Below the pieces are notes generated by a model. It saw only the letters and a list, made by a program, of their open reading frames with translations. It made no database searches and was not told where the DNA came from. Below are positions 34,462 through 45,415 of a stretch of 64,000 nucleotides of DNA, piece by piece (within the stretch, counting starts at the first letter, position 1; the number at the start of each line of letters is the position of its first letter). Source of the DNA: Stratiformator vulcanicus (GTDB taxonomy: Bacteria > Planctomycetota > Planctomycetia > Planctomycetales > Planctomycetaceae); NCBI RefSeq assembly GCF_007744515.1, contig NZ_CP036268.1, positions 4,458,833 through 4,522,832 of the forward strand, in the 5' to 3' direction. A program made the position numbers and the translations under genes.

Positions 34462-35313
34462 ATGAGTACTGCCACCGCCCGGACATCCAAAGCGGGTCGC
34501 CGGCCCGCGGCTTGCCCGCGGCTCAACAAGACGCTGTGTCGGCTTTTCTTAAGATACCTGCGCGGATATTTCCCAAAGCATTTCCACGCATTGCGGATTC
34601 AATACGAGAATCGCGAGGCGATACCGACCTCCGGCCCGGTCGTATGCTTCATTAATCACGCCGGTTGGTGGGACCCGCTGACCGCGTTTCAGTACAATCG
34701 TTTTCTGTTCCCCCAGCGATTCGCATTCGCGCCGATCGATGCCACAGCTTTGGAACGATATCCCTTTCTCGGCAAGATCGGCCTGTTCGGAATTGACGCG
34801 CATTCCCCTCGCGGGGCGGTGCAATTATTAAAGACAGCGGGCGCGATCTTCGAGCGTCCCGACGCATCGCTGTGGATTACGCCACAGGGGCGATTCTGCG
34901 ACCCGCGTGAGCGGCCGATCCGGTTTGAGCGGGGGTTGGGACATCTGGCGAAGGGGACGCGAGGTTTGACTTTAATTCCGGTCGCCATTGAATATTGCCA
35001 TTGGAATGAACGTCTGCCCGAACTGCTGGTGCGTGTCGGCGATCCGGTGAAGAGTCCGACGAGCGATGATGGCACGACCGACCTCCCCCTCGACACTGAC
35101 GCATGGACGGCTGAGTTGGAGCATCGGCTTGAAGCGACGATGGACCGACTGGCGGTCGATGCGATCGCGCGGGACAAGTCGCGATTTGAGGTGGTCCAAG
35201 CGGGCCGGTCCGGGGTGAGTAGTCTATACGACCCGGTCCGCCGCGCGATCGCGTGGATGAAGGGCAAACGATACGCGGCCGAGCATGACGTGGTGCTGGA
35301 AGGCAAAACGTAA
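34462..35313 (+). CDS. PlsC-type acyltransferase, carotenoid ester-forming candidate
   Basis: A 283-residue glycerolphosphate acyltransferase-like protein. The catalytic HX4D motif is NHAGWWDPLT and a second acceptor motif is TPQGRFCDPRERP. A family member (CrtO) adds a fatty acyl group to glycosylated carotenoid acid in staphyloxanthin; here the enzyme sits in the same cluster, so an analogous role is plausible. The stop TAA overlaps the glycosyltransferase start (TAATG). No signal peptide or strong membrane segment is seen. Confidence 0.75.
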   Translation: MSTATARTSKAGRRPAACPRLNKTLCRLFLRYLRGYFPKHFHALRIQYENREAIPTSGPVVCFINHAGWWDPLTAFQYNRFLFPQRFAFAPIDATALERYPFLGKIGLFGIDAHSPRGAVQLLKTAGAIFERPDASLWITPQGRFCDPRERPIRFERGLGHLAKGTRGLTLIPVAIEYCHWNERLPELLVRVGDPVKSPTSDDGTTDLPLDTDAWTAELEHRLEATMDRLAVDAIARDKSRFEVVQAGRSGVSSLYDPVRRAIAWMKGKRYAAEHDVVLEGKT

Positions 35314-36533
35314 TGTCGTACTGGATGTTTGCCCTGGCGATCACCGCTCTTGTACTCGCGGCGATTCCGGCCTTAATGACCGCAATCAATCTTTGTGTGT
35401 TTCATCCGCCGAAAAACCCGGATGCCGGCGCCCGCCCGGCAGGCATTTCGCTGCTGATCCCCGCGCGAAATGAAGAGCGTTCGATCGAAGCCTGTGTGGA
35501 AACGGCATTAAAGAGCGAAGGGGTCGACTTGGAGGTTGTGGTCTTAGACGATCACTCTGAGGATGCAACCGCGAATATTGTCGGACGGCTTGCCGAGCGA
35601 GACGATCGCGTGCGACTCGTCTCGGCGCCGACTCTCCCGGAGGACTGGTGCGGGAAGCAACATGCGTGCTTCCGACTTTCCCGATTCGCGACTCATGATC
35701 GGTTCTGCTTTATCGATGCCGATGTGCGAATTAAGCCGGGTGCTCTTGGGGCGATGAATGCCGAAATGGAGCGGCGCGGCGTCGACCTGCTCAGCGGCTT
35801 CCCTCGACAGGAAACCGGCACGCTTTTGGAAAAGTTGTTAATACCGCTGATCCCGTTCTTATTAATGGGATACCTGCCGCTGCCGATCGCGCGGCGCTCA
35901 AACTGGTCCGCCTTCGCGGCGGGTTGTGGGCAATTCTTCCTGACGACCCGATCGGCTTATGAGACGGTCGGTGGTCACGAGGCCGTAAAGCGATCGCTGC
36001 ACGACGGTGTGACCCTCCCGCGGGCTTATCGGCGGGCGGGACTCAAGACCGATATTGTCGATCTCACGCCTTTAGCAACCTGCCGGATGTATCGCTCGAA
36101 TGCCGAGGTCTGGAGCGGGCTGTCAAAAAATGCGACCGAGGGCCTGGCCTCGCCGATCGGCATCTGGGTCTGGACGTTTCTGCTGGCGGGAGGATTCTTA
36201 CTGCCGTTCGCGCTGCGGTGGGAACCCCTAGACTGCGTCGAGCTTCCCCCTTCCGATGCATCGAAGGAAGTCTGGGACGATCACCAGCGATTCCTTGATG
36301 CTGACAAAGCGCTGGTGTTGATGCCGCAAATTGGCGTGGCGCTGGCACTGCTGACACGGCTGGTATTGGCGTGGCGGTTTCGACAGTCGCTCTTTGCGGC
36401 AGTGACTTATCCGGTGGGAATCGCGACTTTACTCGTACTGCAATGGTCCGCATTGGTCCGCAAACTCCTCGGTCGCCCGGAGTCCTGGAAGGGACGCAAC
36501 TATACGGCGGCCACTTCCTCCACGCAGACGTAG
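35313..36533 (+). CDS. GT2 glycosyltransferase with membrane segments (CrtQ-like)
   Basis: A 406-residue family 2 glycosyltransferase. An N-terminal membrane helix (ALAITALVLAAIPAL) precedes the nucleotide-sugar domain with LLIPARNEERSIEAC, VVVLDDHSEDAT and the DAD-type motif FIDADVRIKP. Two or three C-terminal hydrophobic segments (WTFLLAGGFLLPFAL, GVALALLTRLVLAW) anchor it. In staphyloxanthin the CrtQ glucosyltransferase links glucose to the carotenoid acid, and this gene order (AldH, CrtP-like, acyltransferase, GT) fits. Its start overlaps the acyltransferase stop. Confidence 0.78.
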   Translation: MSYWMFALAITALVLAAIPALMTAINLCVFHPPKNPDAGARPAGISLLIPARNEERSIEACVETALKSEGVDLEVVVLDDHSEDATANIVGRLAERDDRVRLVSAPTLPEDWCGKQHACFRLSRFATHDRFCFIDADVRIKPGALGAMNAEMERRGVDLLSGFPRQETGTLLEKLLIPLIPFLLMGYLPLPIARRSNWSAFAAGCGQFFLTTRSAYETVGGHEAVKRSLHDGVTLPRAYRRAGLKTDIVDLTPLATCRMYRSNAEVWSGLSKNATEGLASPIGIWVWTFLLAGGFLLPFALRWEPLDCVELPPSDASKEVWDDHQRFLDADKALVLMPQIGVALALLTRLVLAWRFRQSLFAAVTYPVGIATLLVLQWSALVRKLLGRPESWKGRNYTAATSSTQT

Positions 36534-36599
36534 CCGATCCGGCCATAGGAGTTATCCCGGTTCCGTTCGCTTTCGCCACCGAATGGTTCTTCGGTTCGC

Positions 36600-36605
36600 T
36601 ATAAT
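36600..36605 (+). promoter_or_regulatory. Candidate -10 box upstream of dps
   Basis: A perfect TATAAT lies about 79 bases before the dps ATG. No convincing -35 hexamer is seen 16-18 bases upstream, so this is only a weak promoter candidate. Confidence 0.3.
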
Positions 36606-36683
36606 GATTTGGAGGGGAAGTTGACGCCTTTCAATTTATGTCGAAACGAAACGTTTTTTATCTGCCGCGGAGGAGAATAGCTT

Positions 36684-37166
36684 ATGTTTTGGAAGCGAGA
36701 TGTCTTAAACGATGCCGATGCGAAGAAGGTCGGCGATGAGTTGCAGAAGGTTTTGGTCCATCTGGTCGATCTGAGCCTCACGACGAAGCAGGCTCACTGG
36801 AATTTGCACGGCCGAACATTCTTCGGTGTGCACGAAAAGTTGGATGAGATCGTCGCAGCCGTCCGCGAGTATGTCGACGAGGTCGCGGAGCGAATGGATC
36901 AATTGGGGATCGCCCCCGACGGTCGCGCTCAGACGGTGACGGCCAGTTCGACGTTCGAGCCCTATCCCGACACATTCTTAACGGTCGGGCAGACGCTGAC
37001 CCACATGGCCGATCGGCTGTCGATTCTTTCGAAGGTGCTTCGAGACGCCTCGACAGCAGTGGCCGATCCCGACCCGCCGACCGAAGATCTGCTGATCGCG
37101 ATCACGCAGACGGTCGAGAAATACCTGTGGATGCTGCAAGCCGCGCAAGAAGCCGACGGCGAGTGA
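36684..37166 (+). CDS. dps: DNA starvation/stationary phase protection protein Dps
   Basis: A 160-residue ferritin-like Dps. The ferroxidase-site pattern is visible: KQAHWNLHG, then FFGVHEKLDEIV and EYVDEVAERMDQLG, with His, His, Asp and Glu at the expected spacing. Dps oxidises Fe(II) with peroxide, stores iron and binds DNA; the dodecamer protects DNA under stress. The N-terminus (MFWKRDVLNDADAKK) is short and lacks a Lys-rich tail, so DNA binding may be weak. A GGAGGAG Shine-Dalgarno site precedes the ATG at 36684. It ends at a strong intrinsic terminator at 37199-37228. Confidence 0.93.
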   Translation: MFWKRDVLNDADAKKVGDELQKVLVHLVDLSLTTKQAHWNLHGRTFFGVHEKLDEIVAAVREYVDEVAERMDQLGIAPDGRAQTVTASSTFEPYPDTFLTVGQTLTHMADRLSILSKVLRDASTAVADPDPPTEDLLIAITQTVEKYLWMLQAAQEADGE

Positions 37167-37198
37167 TCGGGCGGTGCCGAATTCAGAAAACCGCAAAG

Positions 37199-37228
37199 CG
37201 GGATGTTCTCAGAACGTCCCGTTTTTTT
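37199..37228 (+). terminator. Intrinsic terminator after dps
   Basis: A stem CGGGATGTTCT paired with AGAACGTCCCG (one G-T wobble), followed by TTTTTTT. The hairpin includes the stop codon (37209-37211) of the convergent gene, so the two transcription units share this structure. Confidence 0.9.
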
Positions 37229-38477
37229 GCGCCGTCCACCAAGCCAGCCAAGTACGTTCATCGTAACCGAACGATTCTTCCGCCCCGGTGATTTTCTTAA
37301 GGGCCGTGAGTATTTCAGGATTCTTATGATTGTAATTGATCGTCACGGTCTTCCAGCGAACATTCTGAGCAGCCGCGGGATCGTTCACGATGACACCGTT
37401 CTGTAGTTGCCCGCTGCGGAGCATTAAGTCGATGTCGGGAGGCAGGGATGCGCCTCCGGCTCCGAAAGAACCCGCCGTTGAAAAGCTCATCGTGCCGCTA
37501 CGATCGGGTACCTGGACTTTATATTGATGGGTCGTAATCAGCGAAGCGATCAGGTCAGGGACGGCGTTTTGATCGGCCACGCGGCCCAGACCGATCCCTG
37601 ACCGCCGGACCATAATGTTCTTGTCGCTGCGCAGGGTGCGACGGTACTGGGTCATGGCGAGCGGAAATTGATTTTCTGTGATGGAATCGAGTGCGAGATC
37701 TCTCATCCGGCGGTTCACGTCGAGCAAGGATTGATCAACAAGGGGACCGACGGCTGCCCCGCCCCCGATGTTGACGATTGTCGCCACATACAATTCTCGC
37801 ACCGGCACCGATTTGGAGTTCGACAGAAAACGCCGCAGCGCAGGAATCGCGTCGGGGTCGTCGATTCGCTCAAAGTTCTCGATCGCTTCGAGTTGTCGGC
37901 CGGAATGTCCGCCGAAAAGCCAACCCGCCCAAAGTCTGACGCGAGGATACCACGCTTGCACCCGCTCCTCGCGGGCGGCAGCGCGTTCCATTAAATCACG
38001 TTCCTGCGAGGTCACATATCGCCCGTCATGCTTGACGTATCCACGACGACGCATCGCTTCATCCCGCGGCAGCCACTCGCCATCATGACGTATGTGGCCC
38101 AGGGCAGCGCGGGCACGCTCGTGATCAGGTTCGAATTCCACAAGCCTCCGCAGATGCCTGAGCCGCTCGTCTTTCAAGCGATTCTCCCGGCACCATTCTG
38201 AAAGCTCCCAGTGTGCGGGCCCCGTATCGGGAATGGTCCGGGCCTTCGTCTCATATTCTTCGAGCAATGGCGAGCGGGTCTTCACTTCGGAGACATCGTC
38301 TCGATGCAGTTCGACCGTGATCCCGCCCGGCGTTGTCAGCGTGACACGTGAGTCGTCCGGCGCCGCACCGTCGACACCCAGACCTCGAAGTTCCCCACCT
38401 GTTCGCAGTTGCGCGACATCGGCCGACGTCATCGCCGGCGACACCAACAAAATGCAGGAGATCAACCCGATTGCCAT
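37209..38477 (-). CDS. Secreted protein with HEAT-like repeats, function unknown
   Basis: A 422-residue protein if started at 38477, where a signal peptide begins (MAIGLISCILLVSPAMTSADV); a longer start at 38549 is possible and the frame stays open to 38630. After the signal, LRTGGELRGLGV and DVSEVKTR form a short beta part common in planctomycete secreted proteins. A tetratricopeptide-like helix pair (HLRRLVEFEPDHERARAALG) follows, then HEAT-like helices (DDPDAIPALRRFLSN and ELYVATIVNIGGG). The C-terminal third is unfamiliar. It converges with dps and ends inside the shared terminator. I cannot give a function. Confidence 0.72.
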   Translation of the reverse strand: MAIGLISCILLVSPAMTSADVAQLRTGGELRGLGVDGAAPDDSRVTLTTPGGITVELHRDDVSEVKTRSPLLEEYETKARTIPDTGPAHWELSEWCRENRLKDERLRHLRRLVEFEPDHERARAALGHIRHDGEWLPRDEAMRRRGYVKHDGRYVTSQERDLMERAAAREERVQAWYPRVRLWAGWLFGGHSGRQLEAIENFERIDDPDAIPALRRFLSNSKSVPVRELYVATIVNIGGGAAVGPLVDQSLLDVNRRMRDLALDSITENQFPLAMTQYRRTLRSDKNIMVRRSGIGLGRVADQNAVPDLIASLITTHQYKVQVPDRSGTMSFSTAGSFGAGGASLPPDIDLMLRSGQLQNGVIVNDPAAAQNVRWKTVTINYNHKNPEILTALKKITGAEESFGYDERTWLAWWTAQKNGTF

Positions 38478-38848
38478 CGCGTCTCGGGCACGCACCGGGT
38501 GCGGATTAGTAACAAGGTCGGTCGATCGCACGGGGGGTGGGCAGGACATGATCGTTCCACTGTTCGTACCGCAATTAGATTTCACCGCGCATCGGTTGGA
38601 TTGCGCCGTTTTCGTCCATCCCATCCGCATGTTAGGGTGCGTTTCTCGGCAATAACAGACCCTATTCGCGTTGAAATTCCCGAATCAGCGTAACCGCTTC
38701 GGTCGGCGCGAATCAGGCAGGTCGGGTAGACCGGCGAGCTTGCGGGCTGGTATTCGGCCCGGCCCGGTCTCTACCATCAGTTGCGGAACGCGGACCGATC
38801 GGCCCTGTTCGAACGCGATCACTCCAATTCAATCGTGGTGTCGTCTCT

Positions 38849-40093
38849 ATGCGTCATTCTCCAATCAATGTTACCGGGCCCTGCACGGTCGTCGGTATTC
38901 GGGTAATCAATCTCGCTCTGATTGCAATAACACTGCTACTCGGTGGTCTTGGTCCCGACACGGCATTTGCGCAACGATCAAAGATTCCGTCGAATTCCTT
39001 TTTGCGGCGATACGGCTTGGAGCGAGCGTGGCTGGGCCGGGCGACGATCGACGCCCGGCAAGACATTGTGAAGGTTTTGTCCGGCGATGAAGAAGTCATG
39101 TTCTGCTCAACGAGAGCCGGTGTGCTTTCGGCGTTCGACGCAGAGTCCGGGCGAAAATTGTGGACGCAGCTTTCGCCCCGTGTCCAACAATTCCTGTCGG
39201 ATGTCGTGACCGACAAGGGTCGCGCCTTTACGATTGTCGGCGAAAAAATTTATGCAATCAATAAGTTGTCCGGGGCCATTGAGTGGGAACTAAGAGTGCC
39301 GTTCGTTCCGGTGTCCCATCCTGTTTTCGACGAAACTCAGATGTACGTCGCGACGCTCGACGGCAGTGTCTACGCCTTCAACATCGAAAAGGTTGAGAAA
39401 TACTCCAAGGAAGGACTACTCCCGCAGTACATCGAAGACACGATCGTCTGGCGATACAATACGGGCATTCGGATCGTCTCACCCCCGGCGGTCTCGGAGG
39501 GGCACGTGGTGTTCGGAACGGCAAACGGGAACGTTTTCGGCGTTTCGGCCAGTGACCGCAGCGAACTCTTCCAGTTCGAAGTCGACACGAAATTTTCGGC
39601 TCCGCTGATCGCCAAAAATGGAATCGTCTATCTGCCCACGGCGGAAGCGACGATGTATGCGGTCCGGATGAGAAACGGAACGTCCGCTTGGGAATTTATC
39701 GCCGGCACTCAGATCAGTCAGCCGGTTCTGCCGATCGGTGATTCCGTCTTTCTGATTGCTGAGAATCAGGGACTATTCCGCGTCGAACGGAAAATCGGCG
39801 ATGTGCATTGGAGAGATCGTCAAATTGAGCAGTTTCTCGCCGTCTCCAACACTCGGGCTTACGGCGGCGCCGAGCGCGGCAAGATCGTTGTCGACGATCG
39901 TGAGACGGGGCGCCGGATCGGAAGTTTCACGCTCGCCGATTTCAAAGTCCGCATGACAAATCCGCGGACCGATCGCCTTTACATGGCGACCGAGGCGGGG
40001 GTCGTAATGTGTGTGCGGGAGATCGCTTCGGACTTTCCGGTTTATCACGAAGCTCCCGACCTGCGTCCCATTCTGCCGGAATTCGCTCAGTAG
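38849..40093 (+). CDS. Secreted PQQ-like beta-propeller protein (second copy)
   Basis: A 414-residue protein with a signal peptide or anchor (LALIAITLLLGGLGPDTAFAQ). Propeller motifs include DAESGRKLWTQ, NKLSGAIEWELRV, ATLDGSVYAFN and FGTANGNVFGVSA, with the last strands near VDDRETGRRIGSF. It differs from the protein at 17247-18614 in lacking the WRGPNRNG opening. Such proteins may assemble or bind outer-membrane partners; no enzyme residues can be assigned. It lies alone, divergent from the HEAT-like gene and followed by purH. Confidence 0.78.
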   Translation: MRHSPINVTGPCTVVGIRVINLALIAITLLLGGLGPDTAFAQRSKIPSNSFLRRYGLERAWLGRATIDARQDIVKVLSGDEEVMFCSTRAGVLSAFDAESGRKLWTQLSPRVQQFLSDVVTDKGRAFTIVGEKIYAINKLSGAIEWELRVPFVPVSHPVFDETQMYVATLDGSVYAFNIEKVEKYSKEGLLPQYIEDTIVWRYNTGIRIVSPPAVSEGHVVFGTANGNVFGVSASDRSELFQFEVDTKFSAPLIAKNGIVYLPTAEATMYAVRMRNGTSAWEFIAGTQISQPVLPIGDSVFLIAENQGLFRVERKIGDVHWRDRQIEQFLAVSNTRAYGGAERGKIVVDDRETGRRIGSFTLADFKVRMTNPRTDRLYMATEAGVVMCVREIASDFPVYHEAPDLRPILPEFAQ

Positions 40094-40314
40094 CATCGCA
40101 CGGTCGAACGAGCCGAGTCGATCGCAGACCGCGTCGAGCAAGTCGGCCGAGGTCATTGCTTTGCGGTCGTGTTCAGCCTCCGCTATGTAAAGACCTATCA
40201 GGTTCGACCGCCCGGTTGAATCTGATCAGGGCGGCCCCGCCGATGCTTATTTGGCCGCTTCCCGTTTTTTCCCCAATCTTTTGTTCCCGAAACTTTTCTT
40301 GAAAACCCCCTGTG

Positions 40315-41874
<1,560 letters not shown>

Positions 41875-41989
41875 GCCGACTTGAGTGTTGAGAGCCGGGG
41901 TGTCCGGAGACGGTTCTTCCATCACCCCGAACGGTGGAGGCTATCTTCAAATTGGCGGTCAATGATTCCTCAAAACCAATCGACGATCT

Positions 41990-43249
41990 TCATTTCTCGG
42001 CAATCGGAATCTTCGCTTCGATCGTAATTTGCTCTTCTACGAGCGTTTGCGGAAGGCTCCATTCGAGGTCGGACGTGCGGAGAGCTTCGATCGGACCTTC
42101 GAAGATCAAGGTCGCATCGAATCGGCCGACTCCCGTTCCCACGGCCCGATACTCGACCAGTTGGGTCGAAGACTTAGACAAGCGAGGAGCGGCATTGGTG
42201 ACGGCTCCCGTGTGCGATTCGAGTTCCGCGGAGCAATTGAGGAATCGAACGGCAGCTTCGACTCGCAGGCGCGCCGGCTCAGGCGACTGGCCGGAGGAAC
42301 CCTCTCTCAACTGCGCATCTTGAACCTTGAGTGCAACATGGCCGACACGGTCGAACGCTCCGTCAGATTCTGCGATGCGTGGTATCGACAACTCGACCTG
42401 CCCCGCCCCGTAGGTCAGCGTCACCGGCAAAGAGAGGTCGAGCACGGCCTCCGATTCGATATCGGCCGGCAGGACAAAGCGAATCGTCAACGGAGTGCCT
42501 CCATCGCGATTGATCCAAGGCAGGTTGCGACGGGCGTCGGGCGTCCAAGGTTTGAGCTGCGCTTGACCCGCTATCGCCTTGGAATCGGAATCATGCCATT
42601 GGACGCGAACCGGCAATTTCGACGGCTCAGCCAACAGGTCGGCCGTGACGGTCAGCAGACGCCGACCGTCACCGAGACGACGCGTTCGCGCCGGCATGAT
42701 CGTGGAGCGAACGATCCCCTTCGTAACGACCGTTCCCGAAGCTTCCGGTCGATCGATCAGGATCAAGTCGCCCGAGGGAGACATCCCCCGGACCGCGAAT
42801 TGGGCCGTCTGTGACGCGTGCGACAGGACTTTCCACACAGACATTTCGGGAACAGATTCGATCTGTCGACCGAGTACTGATTCATTGAGCCGGGTCGTGT
42901 CGAATTTCCAACCGCATTGATTCGAGATTTGAGTAAAAAGAGACGATACGCTCATCCGTTTTTCGACCGCGATCCGGTGCGGCCGGGCGACGTCATCCGC
43001 CCTCCGCTGCTCGAAGTTGAGGCGAATTCGCTCGAGCAAATCATTCGCCCCAGGCGTCGGCAGCGTCCCCGCCGCGGGTAGATGCGCGAGGGTTTGAGTC
43101 TCCCGCGTCATGATCTGCTCGGCAGCGTGGAGCCGGACGCGTGACTGCGGAGCACTGAGTTCATCGAGCTGTTGAGAAAGCGATTTCTCACCGGCCGGCA
43201 GAGGGGTCGCCACGAGCGCCACAGCCGCGACAACCGTCACGACCCGCAA
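41990..43249 (-). CDS. Secreted protein of unknown function
   Basis: About 419 residues, starting probably at TTG 43249 or a GTG three codons later; no ATG fits the signal peptide RVVTVVAAVALVATPLPAG. The open frame runs to 43507 and would otherwise overlap the divergent DUF1570 gene, which argues for the downstream start. After the signal a short helical region (LDELSAPQSRVRLHAAEQIM) is followed by a stretch resembling a secretin/TonB short domain (VSSLFTQISNQCGWKFDT), then beta-rich sequence to the end. The STN-like start hints at a periplasmic binding role. The C-terminal half is unfamiliar. Confidence 0.65.
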   Translation of the reverse strand: MRVVTVVAAVALVATPLPAGEKSLSQQLDELSAPQSRVRLHAAEQIMTRETQTLAHLPAAGTLPTPGANDLLERIRLNFEQRRADDVARPHRIAVEKRMSVSSLFTQISNQCGWKFDTTRLNESVLGRQIESVPEMSVWKVLSHASQTAQFAVRGMSPSGDLILIDRPEASGTVVTKGIVRSTIMPARTRRLGDGRRLLTVTADLLAEPSKLPVRVQWHDSDSKAIAGQAQLKPWTPDARRNLPWINRDGGTPLTIRFVLPADIESEAVLDLSLPVTLTYGAGQVELSIPRIAESDGAFDRVGHVALKVQDAQLREGSSGQSPEPARLRVEAAVRFLNCSAELESHTGAVTNAAPRLSKSSTQLVEYRAVGTGVGRFDATLIFEGPIEALRTSDLEWSLPQTLVEEQITIEAKIPIAEK

Positions 43250-43360
43250 GACGAACTGAGCGAGCCGGTCGGGTCGGAGGGGGTCGACGCCGGATGACCG
43301 CGATGCGTGAGTTAGGGTTCGAACACGTCGCCCACCCCGTCCGCTGTTCCGGCTTGACTG

Positions 43361-44479
43361 ATGCAAAATCGAAGACTCCGATCGCAATCTCGGCTCATCA
43401 CGTGTTGGTCGGTGATTGTACTCGGGCTGACCGCCGGCGTGGGAGACATCGCAGAGGCGGGGAATCGATTTTCGCTGATCGAGTTCGAAACGAGCAGCAA
43501 AACCCAACGGGGGCGATTGCTGGCCCGTGACAGCTCCGCCGCGCTATTCGAAGACGAGGCGGCCCGTTTGCACTACGTCCGACTCTCGGACATCAAACGC
43601 GTCGAAAAAGTTGGGCCGTTTTACCACTGGGGTAGCCGGACGATGCGGGCCGAACTGGCCGGCGAATTCGGTGCGGAGGCCGGTTATCAGGGGGCAAATC
43701 CGTTTCTTGTCGTTGGCCCGCCTGACCGGGTTAAGGATTACGCCCGCGTATTGGGCGAAGTCTACGGATCATTTCGCCGGTTCCTTCTGACCCGGGGGTT
43801 TGACGTCGCGGAGCCGACGTCGGTCCTCGTGGTGGTCGTTTTTCCGAATCGCGAAATGTTCGAGGCCTATGCCCAAAAAGAGAAGACCAAGATTTCTCGC
43901 GACCTCGTCGGCTATTACCTGCCGACCTCCAATCGCATCGCCCTGTATGCGGGGGGCGCCGGTCGTTCGGCCCGCAGTTCCACGGGCATGGCGATCGAGA
44001 ATACGTTGGTGCATGAAGCCACGCACCAGCTCGCTTTCAACATGGGGCTTCACGACCGGGTCGGACAGAATCCGCAGTGGGTCGTTGAAGGATTCGCGAC
44101 AGTCTTTGAAGCACCGGGCGTGCGGTCTCAAAGCGGTAGTCGGACGGTACTCGACCGTGCCAATCATGATCGCCTCCGCTGGTTTCGCGAGTCGATCGAT
44201 CGTCGCCCGAGCGAGAACGCTTTGGCGAAGTTCGTCTCGTCCGATCAGGCGTTTCAACGCAGCGCGCTCGATGCCTACGCCGAAGCGTGGGCGCTCTCAT
44301 TCTATCTGCTTGAGACCCGGCCCGTGGCATACGCTCGCTATTTAAAGCGGGTGGCCTCCCGCGATTCTCTCGGCGGGTATTCGGCGGCGGAGCGGCTGTC
44401 GGACTTCGAAGCGGAGTTCGGGAAGAACCTCGACATGCTCGACGCCGACTTCGTCCGCTTCTACAAGAAATTGCGGTAG
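43361..44479 (+). CDS. DUF1570 family secreted protein, peptidase-like
   Basis: A 372-residue protein with signal peptide (WSVIVLGLTAGVGDIAEAG). The central feature is a gluzincin-type zinc motif, HEATHQLAFNMGL, followed by PQWVVEGFATVFE with the third ligand Glu. DUF1570 proteins are frequent in planctomycetes and resemble metallopeptidases, although activity is mostly untested. The N-terminal part (GRLLARDSSAALFEDEAARLHYVRLSDI) is a short beta domain. It is divergent from the secreted protein at 41990-43249 and convergent with the FHA gene. Confidence 0.85.
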   Translation: MQNRRLRSQSRLITCWSVIVLGLTAGVGDIAEAGNRFSLIEFETSSKTQRGRLLARDSSAALFEDEAARLHYVRLSDIKRVEKVGPFYHWGSRTMRAELAGEFGAEAGYQGANPFLVVGPPDRVKDYARVLGEVYGSFRRFLLTRGFDVAEPTSVLVVVVFPNREMFEAYAQKEKTKISRDLVGYYLPTSNRIALYAGGAGRSARSSTGMAIENTLVHEATHQLAFNMGLHDRVGQNPQWVVEGFATVFEAPGVRSQSGSRTVLDRANHDRLRWFRESIDRRPSENALAKFVSSDQAFQRSALDAYAEAWALSFYLLETRPVAYARYLKRVASRDSLGGYSAAERLSDFEAEFGKNLDMLDADFVRFYKKLR

Positions 44480-44498
44480 CACCGGGGGAAAGCGCGGT

Positions 44499-45197
44499 TC
44501 AGCGTTCGGGGTCGGTGATCCGACGCAGCGCGACTGCGAGTTCCATTTCGAGCTTGAGCAGCCGTTGCCATTCTTCCCAGCCGACGAGCATCTCGGGATG
44601 CTCGGGGATCGAAGCCGTCTCCTCGGCTGACAGCACGAGCCCTTTGAGTTCTTCATGAACATGGTCGAGCAGGTCGGACAGTTGCGCCCGCTGCAGGGCT
44701 GTCAGCCCTTGCGGGAACTTGGCCCATTCGGGCTCATAACCTCCGCCTGCTTGGCCGGTGACGCCGCCGGTGACATTGTGCCATTCGTCCGAACCGGCGA
44801 GTTGCTCCGCCTGTTCCGGCTTGATGGTCACGGTCTCTTCCCTTGGTAATTCGTCCTCGCCGAGTTCTTGCTGTCCGGCTAATGACTTTCGAGCCTCGAT
44901 CTCATCAACGCCGCCGTAGAGCAGGACGCAGCGACCGATCGTCACATGATCGCCGGGCCGCAACACCCGTATTTGAACCGGGCGGCCGTTGACCCGTGTG
45001 CCATTGGTGCTGTCGAGGTCGGTCAGAATGATCTGCCCCGACTCTTCCTGCAGCTTGGCGTGAAAGCGGCTGACCCGTTCGTCATTGAGTCGGATCGAAT
45101 TTTCTTCCTCGCGGCCCATCGTCAACGGCAACGCCTGGTCGCGATAGACGCGACCGCGTTCCAAGCCTTCGAGAATTTGAAGCGTCACCATGGCCAT
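44499..45197 (-). CDS. FHA domain protein
   Basis: A 232-residue protein, starting at ATG 45197 (or 45191); the frame is open to 45254. An FHA domain fills residues about 1-95, with the phosphothreonine-binding pattern GREEENSIRLNDERVSRFH and DLDSTNGTRVNG. The C-terminal part is acidic and then helical (TALQRAQLSDLLDHVHEEL) with no known domain. FHA proteins recognise phosphothreonine; in planctomycetes they usually partner with Hanks-type Ser/Thr kinases, one of which lies at 57438. No kinase is adjacent here. Confidence 0.88.
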   Translation of the reverse strand: MAMVTLQILEGLERGRVYRDQALPLTMGREEENSIRLNDERVSRFHAKLQEESGQIILTDLDSTNGTRVNGRPVQIRVLRPGDHVTIGRCVLLYGGVDEIEARKSLAGQQELGEDELPREETVTIKPEQAEQLAGSDEWHNVTGGVTGQAGGGYEPEWAKFPQGLTALQRAQLSDLLDHVHEELKGLVLSAEETASIPEHPEMLVGWEEWQRLLKLEMELAVALRRITDPER

Positions 45198-45415
45198 CGT
45201 CACGCGTTGCCCGAGATTGCAACATGACAGGGTTTTCGCCGGTGCGACCGGCACGTCCGCGGGTGCCCCGCCAACCGTATCAACCGGGTTCGGGCAGAGA
45301 ACCGGTCGAACAGGCAGAGCGTTCGCTCATGCCCGTGCAGCATGATTGCGATTGGGAATCGCGTCAACGAGTGGCCGAAATTCTTGCGATTTCGTTCCGA
45401 ATTCAGCCGAGATCG

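Noticed and set aside
41890-41940. Terminator after purH
   Set aside because: A CGGGGTG/CACCCCG stem exists but the loop is long and no T-run follows.
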